DNA from: Gp13-AA77 sp036521995
GTDB lineage: Bacteria; Acidobacteriota; Terriglobia; UBA7540
Length of the DNA: 64,000 nucleotides
Direction of reading: 5' to 3'
Assembly: GCA_036521995.1 (NCBI GenBank)
Contig: DATDGR010000179.1
Location: 7,725 to 71,724 of the forward strand
Shown: positions 28,072 through 36,881 of the stretch, piece by piece
How the letters are laid out: every line of letters starts with the position of its first letter
How positions within the stretch are numbered: position 1 is the first letter of the stretch
Translations under genes and position numbers: made by a program
The notes under the pieces: model-generated
Told to the model about the DNA's origin: nothing
The model's input: only the letters and a program-made list of their open reading frames with translations
Databases searched by the model: none

Positions 28072-29133
28072 CTAAGAGGCATCGTGGCTTTGTTCCAAAG
28101 TCAACCCGGTAGCCGGCGTTTTCTTCCGCGCCAGCCCCATGGCCTCCCGGACTTCGACCATGGTGGCCTGGGCCACCTTCCGGGCGTGGGTCGTCCCTGC
28201 CTCCAGGACATCCCACACCTGCTCCGGATTCCGCTCGTAAACCCGCCGCTTCTCTTGGATGGGCCCCAGGCGGCGGTTCAGGCCCTCCACCATCAGCTTC
28301 TTGCAGTCGATGCAGCCGATCTCAGCCGTGCGGCACTCGCGATTCACTCGGTCGCTCACGGGCTGTTCCGAAAAGACCTTGTGAAGATCGAAAACGGGGC
28401 AGATTTCAGGGTTTCCAGGGTCGTACCGGCGCTTGCGCGCCGGATCGGTCACCATCGCGGAGACTTTCTTCCAGACCACGTCAGGGAGGTCGGACAGATA
28501 GATGGCGTTGCCGTAACTCTTTGACATCTTACGGCCGTCGGTGCCGGGCAAGCGAGGGGTGGGCGTCAAGAGGGTCCTGGGTTCGGGAAAAACGGCGCCG
28601 TAGTACGAGTTGAACCGTCTCGCGATCTCCCGAGTCAATTCAATGTGTGGTACCTGATCTTCGCCGACGGGCACCGCATCCGCCTTGTAGATCAAGATGT
28701 CCGCCGCCTGCAGCAGAGGATAGCCGAGAAAGCCATAGGTGTGAATGTCGCGATCCTTCATGTTTTCGAGCGCTTCTTTGTAGGTCGGCACTCGTTCCAG
28801 CCACCCGAGCGGTGTGATCATCGAGAGCAGCAAGTGCAACTCGGCGTGCTCGATCACTCGTGATTGCACGAAGAACACAGCCTTGCAGGGGTCGAGCCCC
28901 GCCGCCAGCCAGTCGGTGGTCATCTGCCAGATGTTGTCCTGCAGGTCGGCGGTGTTGGCGTAGTCGGTCGTGAGCATGTGCCAGTCGACCACGCAGTGGT
29001 AGCTTTCGTACCGGTCTTGCAGCTCCACCCAATTCTGCAAAGCACCCACCAGGTTGCCGAGGTGCAGCCGGCCGGTGGGACGCATGCCACTCAGGATGCG
29101 CGGTCGTTTCTGTTGCTGCGTCGCTTCGCCCAT
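28072..29133 (-). CDS. trpS: tryptophanyl-tRNA synthetase
   Basis: A 353-residue class Ic aminoacyl-tRNA synthetase. It has ILSGMRPTGRLHLGNLVGAL (HIGH-type signature HLGN), DWHMLTTDYAN, and GRKMSKSYGNAIYLSD with the KMSKS loop near residue 205. DCKKLMVEGLNRRLGPIQEK lies in the C-terminal anticodon-binding part. The ATG at 29133 is preferred as it gives the usual N-terminus; a GTG at 29160 would add nine residues and neither has a clear ribosome site. No attenuator or T-box was seen upstream. It is transcribed divergently from menG/ubiE, about 100 bases apart. Confidence 0.95.
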   Translation of the reverse strand: MGEATQQQKRPRILSGMRPTGRLHLGNLVGALQNWVELQDRYESYHCVVDWHMLTTDYANTADLQDNIWQMTTDWLAAGLDPCKAVFFVQSRVIEHAELHLLLSMITPLGWLERVPTYKEALENMKDRDIHTYGFLGYPLLQAADILIYKADAVPVGEDQVPHIELTREIARRFNSYYGAVFPEPRTLLTPTPRLPGTDGRKMSKSYGNAIYLSDLPDVVWKKVSAMVTDPARKRRYDPGNPEICPVFDLHKVFSEQPVSDRVNRECRTAEIGCIDCKKLMVEGLNRRLGPIQEKRRVYERNPEQVWDVLEAGTTHARKVAQATMVEVREAMGLARKKTPATGLTLEQSHDAS

Positions 29134-29237
29134 CAGATTAGTGGAATATCCCCCTGACACGCGGGCTTCGCGAGCCTCGAACGTGTAGAATCTAACTTTA
29201 GCACAGGCGGTTAGCGTCCACCACGTGAACAGCGACG

Positions 29238-29936
29238 ATGAACCCTCCGCATGAGCGACAGGACCGGCGGCTGATGCGCAAGATGTTCGGCACTATCGCG
29301 CCCCGCTACGATCTCGTCACGCGTTTTTTCTCCTATGGCATGGACCGCCGTTGGAAGCGGCTCGGCGTGACCAAAGCGCTGCTCCCTGAAGAGGCGTTGG
29401 TGCTGGACCTGGCCTGCGGTACCGGCGACTTTTCCCAACTGGTGCTACAGCGCCTGCCCCGCGCGCGCGCCATTGCCGTGGATCTCACCGAGCCGATGCT
29501 GCGCCTGGCCCGCAGGCGGGGTCTGACCGAAGCGGTCTGCGGCGACGCCAGCGCCTTGCCCTTCGCCGACGGTTCGTTTCATGGCGTTTTCATCGGCTAC
29601 GGCCTGCGGAATTTCCCCAATCTCAGGGCGGCGCTCGGGGAGATCGCGCGCGTCACGTGTCCGGGCGGGCTTATGGTGAGCCTGGATTTTTTCCTGCCGG
29701 CGAACCGCGTGCTACGCCAGCTCTATCTCGGATATCTGTATGCGCAGGGCGCTTTCTGGGGAACGCTGCTGCATGGACGGCCGCGCGTCTACACCTACAT
29801 TCCGGATTCGCTGCGGAGTTTCGTCTCTATGGAGGATTTGTCTTCACTACTGCGGCGGATGGGATACGCTCAGGTGGAGGCGTGCGCGTATGTCTTTGGT
29901 GGCATCGGGCTGCATTGGGCGGTCAAGGGGGGGTAA
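29238..29936 (+). CDS. menG: demethylmenaquinone/ubiquinone methyltransferase
   Basis: A 232-residue class I SAM methyltransferase of the UbiE/MenG family, which makes the last or C-methylation step of respiratory quinone synthesis. The N-terminus RKMFGTIAPRYDLVTRFFSY and RRWKR is the family signature 1. SAM motif I is VLDLACGTGDFSQLVL. Signature 2 lies around FIGYGLRNFPNLRAALGEIA. The C-terminus has FVSMEDLSSLLRRMGY. With alternative complex III present downstream in the window, menaquinone is the likely product, so the symbol menG is used; ubiE is the equivalent name. It is followed by the nitrilase-family gene after 58 bases. Confidence 0.92.
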   Translation: MNPPHERQDRRLMRKMFGTIAPRYDLVTRFFSYGMDRRWKRLGVTKALLPEEALVLDLACGTGDFSQLVLQRLPRARAIAVDLTEPMLRLARRRGLTEAVCGDASALPFADGSFHGVFIGYGLRNFPNLRAALGEIARVTCPGGLMVSLDFFLPANRVLRQLYLGYLYAQGAFWGTLLHGRPRVYTYIPDSLRSFVSMEDLSSLLRRMGYAQVEACAYVFGGIGLHWAVKGG

Positions 29937-29994
29937 TCGAGGTGAGCCGCCGCGACCGGCGTCGCTCGGCACAGAATCGGGGTGAGGCTACAAC

Positions 29995-30828
29995 ATGAAA
30001 ATCGCAGCCGTGCAGATGGACGTGAAGATCTTCGATAAGGCGCATAACCTGAGGGTGGTGCTCGAAAAGCTGGTCCAGGCCCACCGCGCTGGGGCCAGCC
30101 TGGTGGTTTTTCCGGAGTGCGCGCTGACCGGTTACTGCTTTTCGAGCCGCGAGGAGGCGTGGCCGCTGGCGGAGACCATTCCAGGTCCGACCACCGAGAA
30201 GGTCGCGATCGCCGCCCGGGAGCTCGGCTGCACCGTCGTGCTGGGGATGCTCGAAAAGCAGGGAGAGCAGCTTTACAATGCGACGGCGGTTATCACGCCG
30301 CAGGGCGTCCTCGGCAGCTACCGCAAGATCCACCTGCCTTGCCTCGGCATCGACCGTTACGATTCGCCGGGCGACAAGCCCTTCTCGGTCTTCGACACGC
30401 CGGCAGGCAAGCTGGGTATCAACATCTGCTTCGATTGCAGCTTTCCCGAGTCCGGCCGCGTGCTGAAGCTGCAGGGCGCGCAGATTCTGGCCATCCCCAC
30501 CAACTGGCCCGTGGCGGCCGACAGCTGGGCTCACACGCCCTTCGTGCGCGCCACCGAGAACCACATGATCGTGGTGGCCGCCGATCGCGTCGGAGAAGAG
30601 CGCGGCTACCGCTTCGTTGGCCATTCGCAAATTGTGGACCCCGAGGGCCGGCTGCTGGCGTCGGCCGACGATAAGGAAGAAACCGTGCTCGTGGCGGAGG
30701 TCGACCCCGCCTTCTCAGACCGGAACCGGGTGGTGAGGGTGCCGGGCGAATACGAGTTCGACCGCCTGGCCGCTCGGAGGCCGGAAATGTACGGCCCGAT
30801 CACCGCCTCGGCCCCTCCACGCGACTGA
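29995..30828 (+). CDS. carbon-nitrogen hydrolase (nitrilase superfamily)
   Basis: A 277-residue cytoplasmic amidase-like enzyme. The catalytic triad is visible: Glu41 in VVFPECALTGY, Lys112 in GSYRKIHLP and Cys146 in GINICFDCSFPESGR. A second cysteine, Cys149, lies three residues on. Other family parts are TNWPVAADSWAHTPFVRATE and the C-terminal VVDPEGRLLASADDKEETVL. The sequence resembles the omega-amidase/N-carbamoylputrescine amidase side of the superfamily, but the substrate cannot be set. It is co-directional with menG and converges on pckG, with a terminator-like hairpin between. Confidence 0.88.
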   Translation: MKIAAVQMDVKIFDKAHNLRVVLEKLVQAHRAGASLVVFPECALTGYCFSSREEAWPLAETIPGPTTEKVAIAARELGCTVVLGMLEKQGEQLYNATAVITPQGVLGSYRKIHLPCLGIDRYDSPGDKPFSVFDTPAGKLGINICFDCSFPESGRVLKLQGAQILAIPTNWPVAADSWAHTPFVRATENHMIVVAADRVGEERGYRFVGHSQIVDPEGRLLASADDKEETVLVAEVDPAFSDRNRVVRVPGEYEFDRLAARRPEMYGPITASAPPRD

Positions 30829-30863
30829 CGCGCGGCAACAAACCGGGTGAGGCCGAAGAACAC

Positions 30864-30891
30864 GGACCCGGCCATCGGGCCTTGAGTTTTT
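30864..30891 (+). terminator. intrinsic terminator after the nitrilase-family gene
   Basis: GGACCCG pairs with CGGGCCT around GCCAT, with one mismatch and one G-T pair, followed by TGAG and five T. It lies 36 bases past the stop at 30828, in the convergent gap with pckG. Confidence 0.5.
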
Positions 30892-30901
30892 CCGCTTAAC
30901 G

Positions 30902-32824
30902 CTACAAGCGGCAGATCAGCAGTTCGCGCTCGTAAATGATCTCGGAGGGCAGGCGGTCGTGTAGATCGAAAAACAGCTCCTCGTGCCCGATGACTTCGGC
31001 GCGCCAGGCAGCGCGATCGAAGGCTTGCAATTTCTCGAATTGCTCCTTCGAGAAGTCGAGGCCCTTCCATTCCATGTCCTCGTAATGAGGCATCCAGCCG
31101 ATCGGGGTCTCTTTGGCAACAGCACGGCCACGCGCTCGATCCACGATCCATTTCAGCACCCGCATGTTTTCGCCGAAGCCCGGCCACAGGAAACTGCCCT
31201 CAGCGTCCTTGCGGAACCAGTTTACGTGGAAGATGCGGGGCGTCTCGCTGATCAAGCGCTGCATCTGGATCCAGTGCCGGAAGTAATCGCCCATGTGATA
31301 CCCGCAGAAGGGCAGCATGGCCATCGGATCGCGGCGAACGTGGCCGGTAGCCCCGGCGGCGGCGGCGGTGGTCTCTGAGCCCATAGTGGCGCCCACGTAA
31401 ACGCCAGCGCTCCAGTTGAAGGCCTGGTAGACCAGCGGCATGGTGGTGGCGCGGCGGCCGCCGAAGATGATGGCGCTGATCGGCACGCCGTCCGGATCTT
31501 GCCACGCCGGGTCGATGGTCGGACACTGCGAGGCGGGTGCGGTAAAGCGGGCGTTGGGATGCGAGGCTTTGGCGCCGGTCTCCTTCGCGATCTGCGGCGT
31601 CCATCGCTGGCCGCGCCAGTCGAGGCATTCGGCGGGCGGCTCGTCGGTCATGCCCTCCCACCACACGCCTCCCTCGGGTGTGAGCCCGACGTTGGTGAAG
31701 ATCGTGTTCCTGGCCAGGGTGGCCATCGCGTTCCGGTTGGTCTTCACCGAGGTTCCGGGGGCGACGCCGAAGAAACCTGTCTCGGGATTGATGCCGCGCA
31801 GACGGCCGTTGGCGTCGGGCTTGATCCAGGCGATGTCGTCTCCCACCGTCCACACCTTCCAGCCGTCGAATCCCGCCGGCGGTATCAGCATGGCGAAGTT
31901 CGTTTTGCCACAGGCGCTGGGGAAAGCAGCCGCCACGTAAGTCTTCTCGCCTGCCGGGCTTTCGACTCCCAGAATCAGCATGTGCTCCGCCATCCAACCC
32001 TGGTCGCGGGCAAGATTGGAAGCGATGCGAAGGGCGAAGCATTTCTTTCCCAAAAGAGCATTGCCGCCGTAACCCGAGCCGTACGACCAGATCTCGCGAG
32101 TCTCCGGGAAGTGCACAATATATTTCTTCTGGTTACAGGGCCAGGGCACGTCTTTTTGCCCTGGAGAGAGCGGAACGCCTACCGTGTGCATACACGGCAC
32201 CACGCGCTTTACGTCCTTGTCAATTTCTTTGAAAACCGGCAGCCCGATGTGGGTCATGATGCGCATGTTGGCCACTACGTACGGCGAATCGGTGAGTTGT
32301 ACGCCGATCTGCGACATCGGCGTGCCGGTCGGACCCATGCTGAAGGGCAGCACGTACATGGTGCGTCCGCGCATAGAGCCGTCGAAGATCTCCTTCAGTT
32401 CGCGGCGCATCTTGAAGGGATCTTCCCAGTTATTGGTGGGACCAGCCATCGCCTTCGAGTATGAGCAGATGAACGTGCGGTCTTCGACGCGGGCCACGTC
32501 GCCTGGGTCAGACCGCGCATAGTAACAGCCGGGCCACAGATCCTGGTTCAGCTTGATGAAGGTGCCGCTCGCTATCATCTGGGAGCAGACGGCCTCGTAC
32601 TCCCCTTCGGAGCCGTCCACCCAGTGAATCGCGGCCGGCTTGGTGAGCCGGGCCATCTTCTCGACCCAACGAAGAAGATGGCTATTGACACTCAAAGGCT
32701 GCGACACGTCGCGTTCGTGCGCAGCGCCGGTCCAATCAGTCTTGGTGCCGGATGCCGTTTCTCGGCGATCGCTCACGTCGGGAGAGGTCGGCAAGGGAAA
32801 AGTGTGGAGCGCTGTCTCATTCAT
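30902..32824 (-). CDS. pckG: phosphoenolpyruvate carboxykinase (GTP)
   Basis: A 640-residue GTP-dependent PEPCK that converts oxaloacetate to phosphoenolpyruvate in gluconeogenesis. Key parts are the kinase-1a P-loop [20 protein letters not shown] with the mobile active-site cysteine (near residue 300), kinase-2 [20 protein letters not shown], and [12 protein letters not shown]. Substrate-binding residues lie in [18 protein letters not shown], and [20 protein letters not shown] follows. The length is as expected. The ATG at 32824 is chosen because GAGGGA precedes it; the open frame extends to 32896 without family similarity. A consensus promoter far upstream (33410-33438) points towards this gene. 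Confidence 0.96.
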   Translation of the reverse strand: MNETALHTFPLPTSPDVSDRRETASGTKTDWTGAAHERDVSQPLSVNSHLLRWVEKMARLTKPAAIHWVDGSEGEYEAVCSQMIASGTFIKLNQDLWPGCYYARSDPGDVARVEDRTFICSYSKAMAGPTNNWEDPFKMRRELKEIFDGSMRGRTMYVLPFSMGPTGTPMSQIGVQLTDSPYVVANMRIMTHIGLPVFKEIDKDVKRVVPCMHTVGVPLSPGQKDVPWPCNQKKYIVHFPETREIWSYGSGYGGNALLGKKCFALRIASNLARDQGWMAEHMLILGVESPAGEKTYVAAAFPSACGKTNFAMLIPPAGFDGWKVWTVGDDIAWIKPDANGRLRGINPETGFFGVAPGTSVKTNRNAMATLARNTIFTNVGLTPEGGVWWEGMTDEPPAECLDWRGQRWTPQIAKETGAKASHPNARFTAPASQCPTIDPAWQDPDGVPISAIIFGGRRATTMPLVYQAFNWSAGVYVGATMGSETTAAAAGATGHVRRDPMAMLPFCGYHMGDYFRHWIQMQRLISETPRIFHVNWFRKDAEGSFLWPGFGENMRVLKWIVDRARGRAVAKETPIGWMPHYEDMEWKGLDFSKEQFEKLQAFDRAAWRAEVIGHEELFFDLHDRLPSEIIYERELLICRL

Positions 32825-33101
32825 GGTTTTTCCCTCGAATTGGTGTGGTGACAAATCTTTACGAATTAGTTTACGCCGCGAAGCAGGGAAACGCAAGCGA
32901 CGCGAGGGGTTAGCGGGTTAGCGGAGCTGGCAGAAGAGGGGCCGGAAAGATCCTGGGAGAAGCCTGACAGGATTTGGCTTTGGGCGCGGATGCGGGTGTG
33001 GTCGCATGTTGCGCCTAACATTCAGATTCTTAAGCTCTTACCCCAAAACGAGCGGGCTAAGACGTGCGTCGTAGTTTGGCTTTGGATGTAGCCCAACTGT
33101 T

Positions 33102-33130
33102 GTTGATTCCAAAAGACTTGTTGGCTTTGG
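33102..33130 (-). repeat. GAATCAAC half-repeat with CCAAAGCCAACAAG tail, copy a
   Basis: On the minus strand CCAAAGCCAACAAG and TCTTTTGGAATCAAC. The TTTnGAATCAAC part matches the first element of the repeats at 6064 and 20072; the GAACC boxes are absent. Confidence 0.55.
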
Positions 33131-33156
33131 CCTAGCCCCCCCTTTTTGAACGATCT

Positions 33157-33186
33157 ATTGATTCTAATGGACTTGTTGGCTTTGGG
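33157..33186 (-). repeat. GAATCAAT half-repeat with CCAAAGCCAACAAG tail, copy b
   Basis: On the minus strand CCAAAGCCAACAAG and TCCATTAGAATCAAT, then GATCGTTC. It shares both parts with copy a, 26 bases away. Confidence 0.55.
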
Positions 33187-33409
33187 ATAAGGAATCTTTT
33201 TTTGCGGATTTTCCAGACTTCGCTAAGATATTAGCCTAATTAAGTAGCCTAAGCCTCTCCTGCCGACAGCTCCGAAAGGGGCCTCGGCTTCGGCTCGATC
33301 GCCGGGCAGCGCCAGCCCTGGGCTCAAGTGGCCAAACCCGGTCGGGATCGAAGCGCGTCTCACCAACAGGCTCCTCGGAGACATCTAACCGTACGCTTAT
33401 GTATTGTAC

Positions 33410-33438
33410 AGTATACGCCCTCGAATTGGCGATGTCAA
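33410..33438 (-). promoter_or_regulatory. consensus sigma70-like promoter
   Basis: Minus strand: TTGACA (33438-33433), a 17-base spacer and TATACT (33415-33410), nearly ideal. Just downstream comes ATACATAAGC, the same 10-mer found inside the promoter at 5614, in both cases followed after four bases by GGT. The first gene in this direction is pckG, about 570 bases on. Confidence 0.6.
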
Positions 33439-33504
33439 GACTGTTCCGGGTGTAAGGCACTTTACCGCGGATTCTAGGCACCGTCATCGGCTCTGGGCCA
33501 GTCT

Positions 33505-34020
33505 CTAGGACTCGAATTGGCGGCGCACGTTCTGAGATTTCTCCGACACCGACCGCGCCAGGCTCGCCTTGTGCTCGATGAGTTTGTGGGCCAGCTTCGA
33601 GTCGCCCAGGGCCAGGATCTGCACCGCCAGGATGGCCGCGTTTACGGCTCCGGGCTTGCCGATCGCGGTGCAGGCCACGGGAACGCCTCCAGGCATCTGG
33701 ACGATGGAAAGGAGCGAATCCAGACCGCCCAGGGTGGTGGTGGCCATCGGCACGCCGATGACCGGCAACGTAGTCTCTGCTGCAATCACGCCGCCCAGGT
33801 GTGCCGCTCCCCCGGCGCCGATGATAATCACCTTCAGCCCGCGCTCGATAGCGGTGCGGGCATATTCCGAGGTCCCCGCCGGCGATCGGTGAGCCGAGGA
33901 GATTTCGACCTCGAAGGGCACACCGAACTTCTTGAGGGTTGCCGCCGCCTCGCTCATCACCGGCAAGTCTGAGTCACTGCCCATCAGAATGCCGACCAAC
34001 GGTCCGCCCGCTGCCACCAT
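33505..34020 (-). CDS. purE: N5-carboxyaminoimidazole ribonucleotide mutase
   Basis: A 171-residue class I PurE, step six of purine synthesis. The N-terminal active site GSDSDLPVMSEAAATLKKFG and the SAHRSP loop are intact, as is GGAAHLGGVIAAETTLPVIG and LLSIVQMPGGVPVACTAIG. The ATG at 34020 is chosen because GGGGAGG lies two bases upstream; an upstream ATG at 34056 would add a non-conserved 12 residues. It follows purD by 74 bases on the same strand. No purK is seen here, although class I PurE normally needs it elsewhere in the genome. Confidence 0.93.
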   Translation of the reverse strand: MVAAGGPLVGILMGSDSDLPVMSEAAATLKKFGVPFEVEISSAHRSPAGTSEYARTAIERGLKVIIIGAGGAAHLGGVIAAETTLPVIGVPMATTTLGGLDSLLSIVQMPGGVPVACTAIGKPGAVNAAILAVQILALGDSKLAHKLIEHKASLARSVSEKSQNVRRQFES

Positions 34021-34094
34021 AACCTCCCCACTCTTTCGACCGAGACCCCGCATCATCGCACCGCTGGCCCGAGGCCCTTTTGGTGCTCGTGCCC

Positions 34095-35441
34095 TTATGG
34101 ACGCTTCGAGGCTGCGGGAAATTGCGGTTTGACCCGCAGGGGCAGCTCGCGTACGGGCTTGGAGTTCACCGATTTCCTCAGGCCCTTGACCCCGATGTCG
34201 CGGCGATAATGCATTCCCTCAAAGCTGATCTTCTCGGCGGCGGCATACGCCCGCTGGATGGCAGCAGGCAAGTCCTCCGCCACCGCCGTCACGCCCAACA
34301 CGCGGCCTCCGGCGGTCACCAACTGATGATTCTCCACCCTGGTGCCGGCATGAAAGAGCTTCACGCCGCCGATCGATTCGGCGCTCGCATAGCCCGAGAT
34401 CACCTGGCCAACTTCAGGTTTCCCGGGATAGCCCCGCGACGCCAACACCACACAAACGGCGGGATTGGGCGTCCAATGCGCTTGCGTAGAGGCCAGATGC
34501 CCGACCCGTACCGCCAGGAGCAGGTCTACAAGGTCCGACCGCAACCGCATCAAGATGGGCTGCGCCTCGGGATCTCCCAGGCGCACGTTGTATTCAAGCA
34601 CTTTCGGGCCTTGGGCCGTCAGCATCAAGCCGCAGTAGAGAAAGCCACTGTAGGCGGCGCCTTCGGCGGCCATCCCTTTCAGCGTCGCCCGCACGATACC
34701 AGCGAGAATCTCGCTGCGCAGCTTCCCGGTGAGAATGGAATTGTCGCTATAGGCGCCCATCCCGCCGGTGTTCGGCCCTTGGTCGCCATCGAACAGCCGC
34801 TTGTGGTCCTGCGCCGGCACCAGCTCGAGAACGTCACGCCCATCGGTGAGGACGATAAACGACAGCTCCTCGCCGGCCAGGCACTCTTCGATCACTACCC
34901 GCTCGCCGGCTTCTCCCAGGGTTTGGCGGCGCATGAAGTCATCCAGGGTGCTTTCCGCCTTCTCTCGGTCCGGGGCGATCACCACGCCCTTGCCGGCAGC
35001 AAGACCGTCCGCCTTGATCACCAGGGGATAGGTGAAACCCTGGAGCGCCCGCACGGCTTGTTCGAAGGTGCCGGCAGCAGCGAAGCGGGCCGTCGGGATG
35101 CTTTGCCGCTCCATGAACTCCTTGGCGAAGATTTTGCTTCCCTCCAGCCGCGCCGCCGCCTTCGAAGGCCCGATGATGGCGCGCCCTGCCCGCTCGAACT
35201 CATCCACCACGCCCGAGACCAGCGGAGCTTCAGGCCCGATCACGGTCAGGCCGGCGTCGAGCGCGTTCGCAAGTTCGAGAATCGCGGCCGGACTGGAGGC
35301 GTCCACCGGCACGCACTCAGCCTCCTGCGCGATGCCGGCGTTTCCCGGTGCGCAATAGATCTCCTCCATGCGCGGGCTCTCGCGCAGTTTCCAAGTCAAC
35401 GCGTGTTCGCGGCCCCCGGAGCCGATTACCAGGATCTTCAT
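34095..35441 (-). CDS. purD: phosphoribosylamine-glycine ligase
   Basis: A 448-residue ATP-grasp ligase, step two of purine synthesis. The N-domain starts MKILVIGSGGREHALTWKLR. The ATP-grasp core has IKADGLAAGKGVVIAPDREK, EECLAGEELSFIVLTDGRDV, the QDHKRLFDGDQGPNTGGMGA stretch and LYCGLMLTAQGPKVLEYNVR, then LGDPEAQPIL. The last 30 residues after KSVNSKPVRELPLRV are a basic tail without family conservation. It forms an operon with purE. Upstream lies about 420 bases without a gene, holding a dispersed repeat. Confidence 0.95.
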   Translation of the reverse strand: MKILVIGSGGREHALTWKLRESPRMEEIYCAPGNAGIAQEAECVPVDASSPAAILELANALDAGLTVIGPEAPLVSGVVDEFERAGRAIIGPSKAAARLEGSKIFAKEFMERQSIPTARFAAAGTFEQAVRALQGFTYPLVIKADGLAAGKGVVIAPDREKAESTLDDFMRRQTLGEAGERVVIEECLAGEELSFIVLTDGRDVLELVPAQDHKRLFDGDQGPNTGGMGAYSDNSILTGKLRSEILAGIVRATLKGMAAEGAAYSGFLYCGLMLTAQGPKVLEYNVRLGDPEAQPILMRLRSDLVDLLLAVRVGHLASTQAHWTPNPAVCVVLASRGYPGKPEVGQVISGYASAESIGGVKLFHAGTRVENHQLVTAGGRVLGVTAVAEDLPAAIQRAYAAAEKISFEGMHYRRDIGVKGLRKSVNSKPVRELPLRVKPQFPAASKRP

Positions 35442-35630
35442 AAGCGGCGGTTAAGTTATCGAGAATCGGGCATACTTGTCAAACCCCCGCTTCCACAGCC
35501 TCAGCGCCGGCGGTCAGCGCGCCGGTAGACTGCCTCGACGGCCTACTAAGGAGTCGTTTCTCGATCTTCTTCCGCCCTTTTTGCAGCTTAATCCAAGGTA
35601 CCAGCTCGTCAAGAAACGTTCTCCAGCCGT

Positions 35631-35735
35631 GTCATTCCGACGCCGAGCCAGGCGGAGGAATCTCTCGCTCTGAAAGACGAGCAATGCGAGTTTTCCTTCC
35701 CTTCGCTCAGGATCGCCAAGGGCTCCTCCAATGAC
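35631..35735. repeat. GTCATTCCGA-type imperfect palindromic element
   Basis: Bounded by GTCATTCCGACGCCGAG and CTCCTCCAATGAC, which pair at their ends (GTCATT/AATGAC). The inner sequence GGCGGAGGAATCTCTCGC matches the dispersed 'GTCATTCCGA-GCG-GAGGAATCT' repeat type, related to the element at 25966-26045. It lies in the 422-base gap between etfA and purD, which otherwise holds no gene. Confidence 0.6.
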
Positions 35736-35863
35736 AGACGGGCGCGTTTTCAATGCATTGCTAAATAAAGGTTGTAGTATCAACAACATGCCCGTTTCAT
35801 GGTGCAGGTGTCATGAGGCAAGTCAAGGCCCAAGGGCGCAGTCGGGATCATGCAAGAAAGCTC

Positions 35864-36856
35864 CTAGCCCGCCTTGGCCTTCTGGATTTCCTCAATGAGG
35901 GGCGGGACAATCTCAAACAGGTCGCCGACCACCCCGTAGGTGGCTACTTCAAAGATGGGCGCTTCCCGATCCTTGTTGACGGCCAGTACGTTGCGAGAGC
36001 CCTTCATGCCCACCTGATGCTGGATCGCCCCTGAGATGCCGAGTGCCACGTAGAGCTTGGGGGCCACGGTTTGGCCGGAGCTTCCGATCTGACGGTCCAT
36101 GGGCAGCCAGCCCCCGTCGCAAATGGGGCGCGAAGCGCCGATCTCTCCGCCCAAGGCCTCGGCCAGTTTGCGGGCAAGGTCGACGTTTTCCGGAGCTTTG
36201 ATGCCGCGTCCCACCGCCACGATGATCTCCGCCTGCGTCAGGTCCACGGCCTGCTTGGCCTCGCGGAAACGTTCACCAGGCCGGGCGCGAACCTGCTCAG
36301 CCGCTACGGCCGCCGTCACGGTTGTGACCGGAGCCGCCGCCACCCCGCGCTTCACGGCATCCTCGCGGAACGAGCCGGCTTGAAAGGAGACCAGGTGGGG
36401 AGGCTCACCCGTGAATTCCACGTCCGCGTTGAACTTACCCTGAAAGACTTGCCGCACGAAAACCAGCCGGCCGTCCTGCTTCCGGTAGCTCAAGCAGTCG
36501 CTGATGAAACCGACGCCCAGCGCGGCTGCCAGCTTGGGCGCGAAATCGCGGACCTGATAGGTATGGCTGAACACCGCGTAATGCGGCTGGCGCGACCGGA
36601 TTGCCTCAGCGAGAGCCAGGGCATATCCATCCGGCGTGTATTCGGCGAGCGATGGAGATTCGACCGCGAGCACGCCCTCCGCTTCCACCACAGCTAATTC
36701 TGACGCCGGCGTGGATAGGTTGTTCCCAAGCAGCGCCACGGTTACGCTGCCGCCGATCTCTTCCGCAATCTTCTGCCCGGCGGCAATGGCCTCCCACGTG
36801 GGCCGGGTGATCTTTCCACCTTGCTGTTCGGCGAAAACCAGAATTTCGTTGTTCAT
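35864..36856 (-). CDS. etfA: electron transfer flavoprotein alpha subunit
   Basis: A 330-residue FAD-binding subunit. The N-terminal adenine-nucleotide-like domain (1-190) includes VFAEQQGGKITRPTWEAIAA. The C-terminal FAD domain has DLTQAEIIVAVGRGIKAPEN, GGWLPMDRQIGSSGQTVAPK and LYVALGISGAIQHQVGMKGS, then NVLAVNKDREAPIFEVATYG. This is the classical group that accepts electrons from acyl-CoA dehydrogenases. Together with EtfB it passes them to the quinone pool through a dehydrogenase not present here. It follows etfB by 25 bases and is the last gene of the fab-etf string. Confidence 0.93.
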   Translation of the reverse strand: MNNEILVFAEQQGGKITRPTWEAIAAGQKIAEEIGGSVTVALLGNNLSTPASELAVVEAEGVLAVESPSLAEYTPDGYALALAEAIRSRQPHYAVFSHTYQVRDFAPKLAAALGVGFISDCLSYRKQDGRLVFVRQVFQGKFNADVEFTGEPPHLVSFQAGSFREDAVKRGVAAAPVTTVTAAVAAEQVRARPGERFREAKQAVDLTQAEIIVAVGRGIKAPENVDLARKLAEALGGEIGASRPICDGGWLPMDRQIGSSGQTVAPKLYVALGISGAIQHQVGMKGSRNVLAVNKDREAPIFEVATYGVVGDLFEIVPPLIEEIQKAKAG

Positions 36857-36881
36857 GGCATCCGTGCCCCGTGTCCTGGGG

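Larger units (their letters stand above)
32825..33504. other. gene-free stretch upstream of pckG
   Basis: 680 bases without a supportable gene. It includes three copies of TTGGCTTTGG (about 33075, 33121 and 33176), two of which belong to the ATTGATTC repeat units below, and a poly-T run at about 33198. The segment is A/T richer than its surroundings. A good minus-strand promoter lies at 33410-33438, giving pckG a leader of about 570 bases if used. Confidence 0.6.

Noticed and set aside
35514..35789. 91-residue minus-strand open frame upstream of purD
   Set aside because: Most of it is the translated dispersed repeat (SERFLRLARRRNDTAGERF), a known kind of false ORF.
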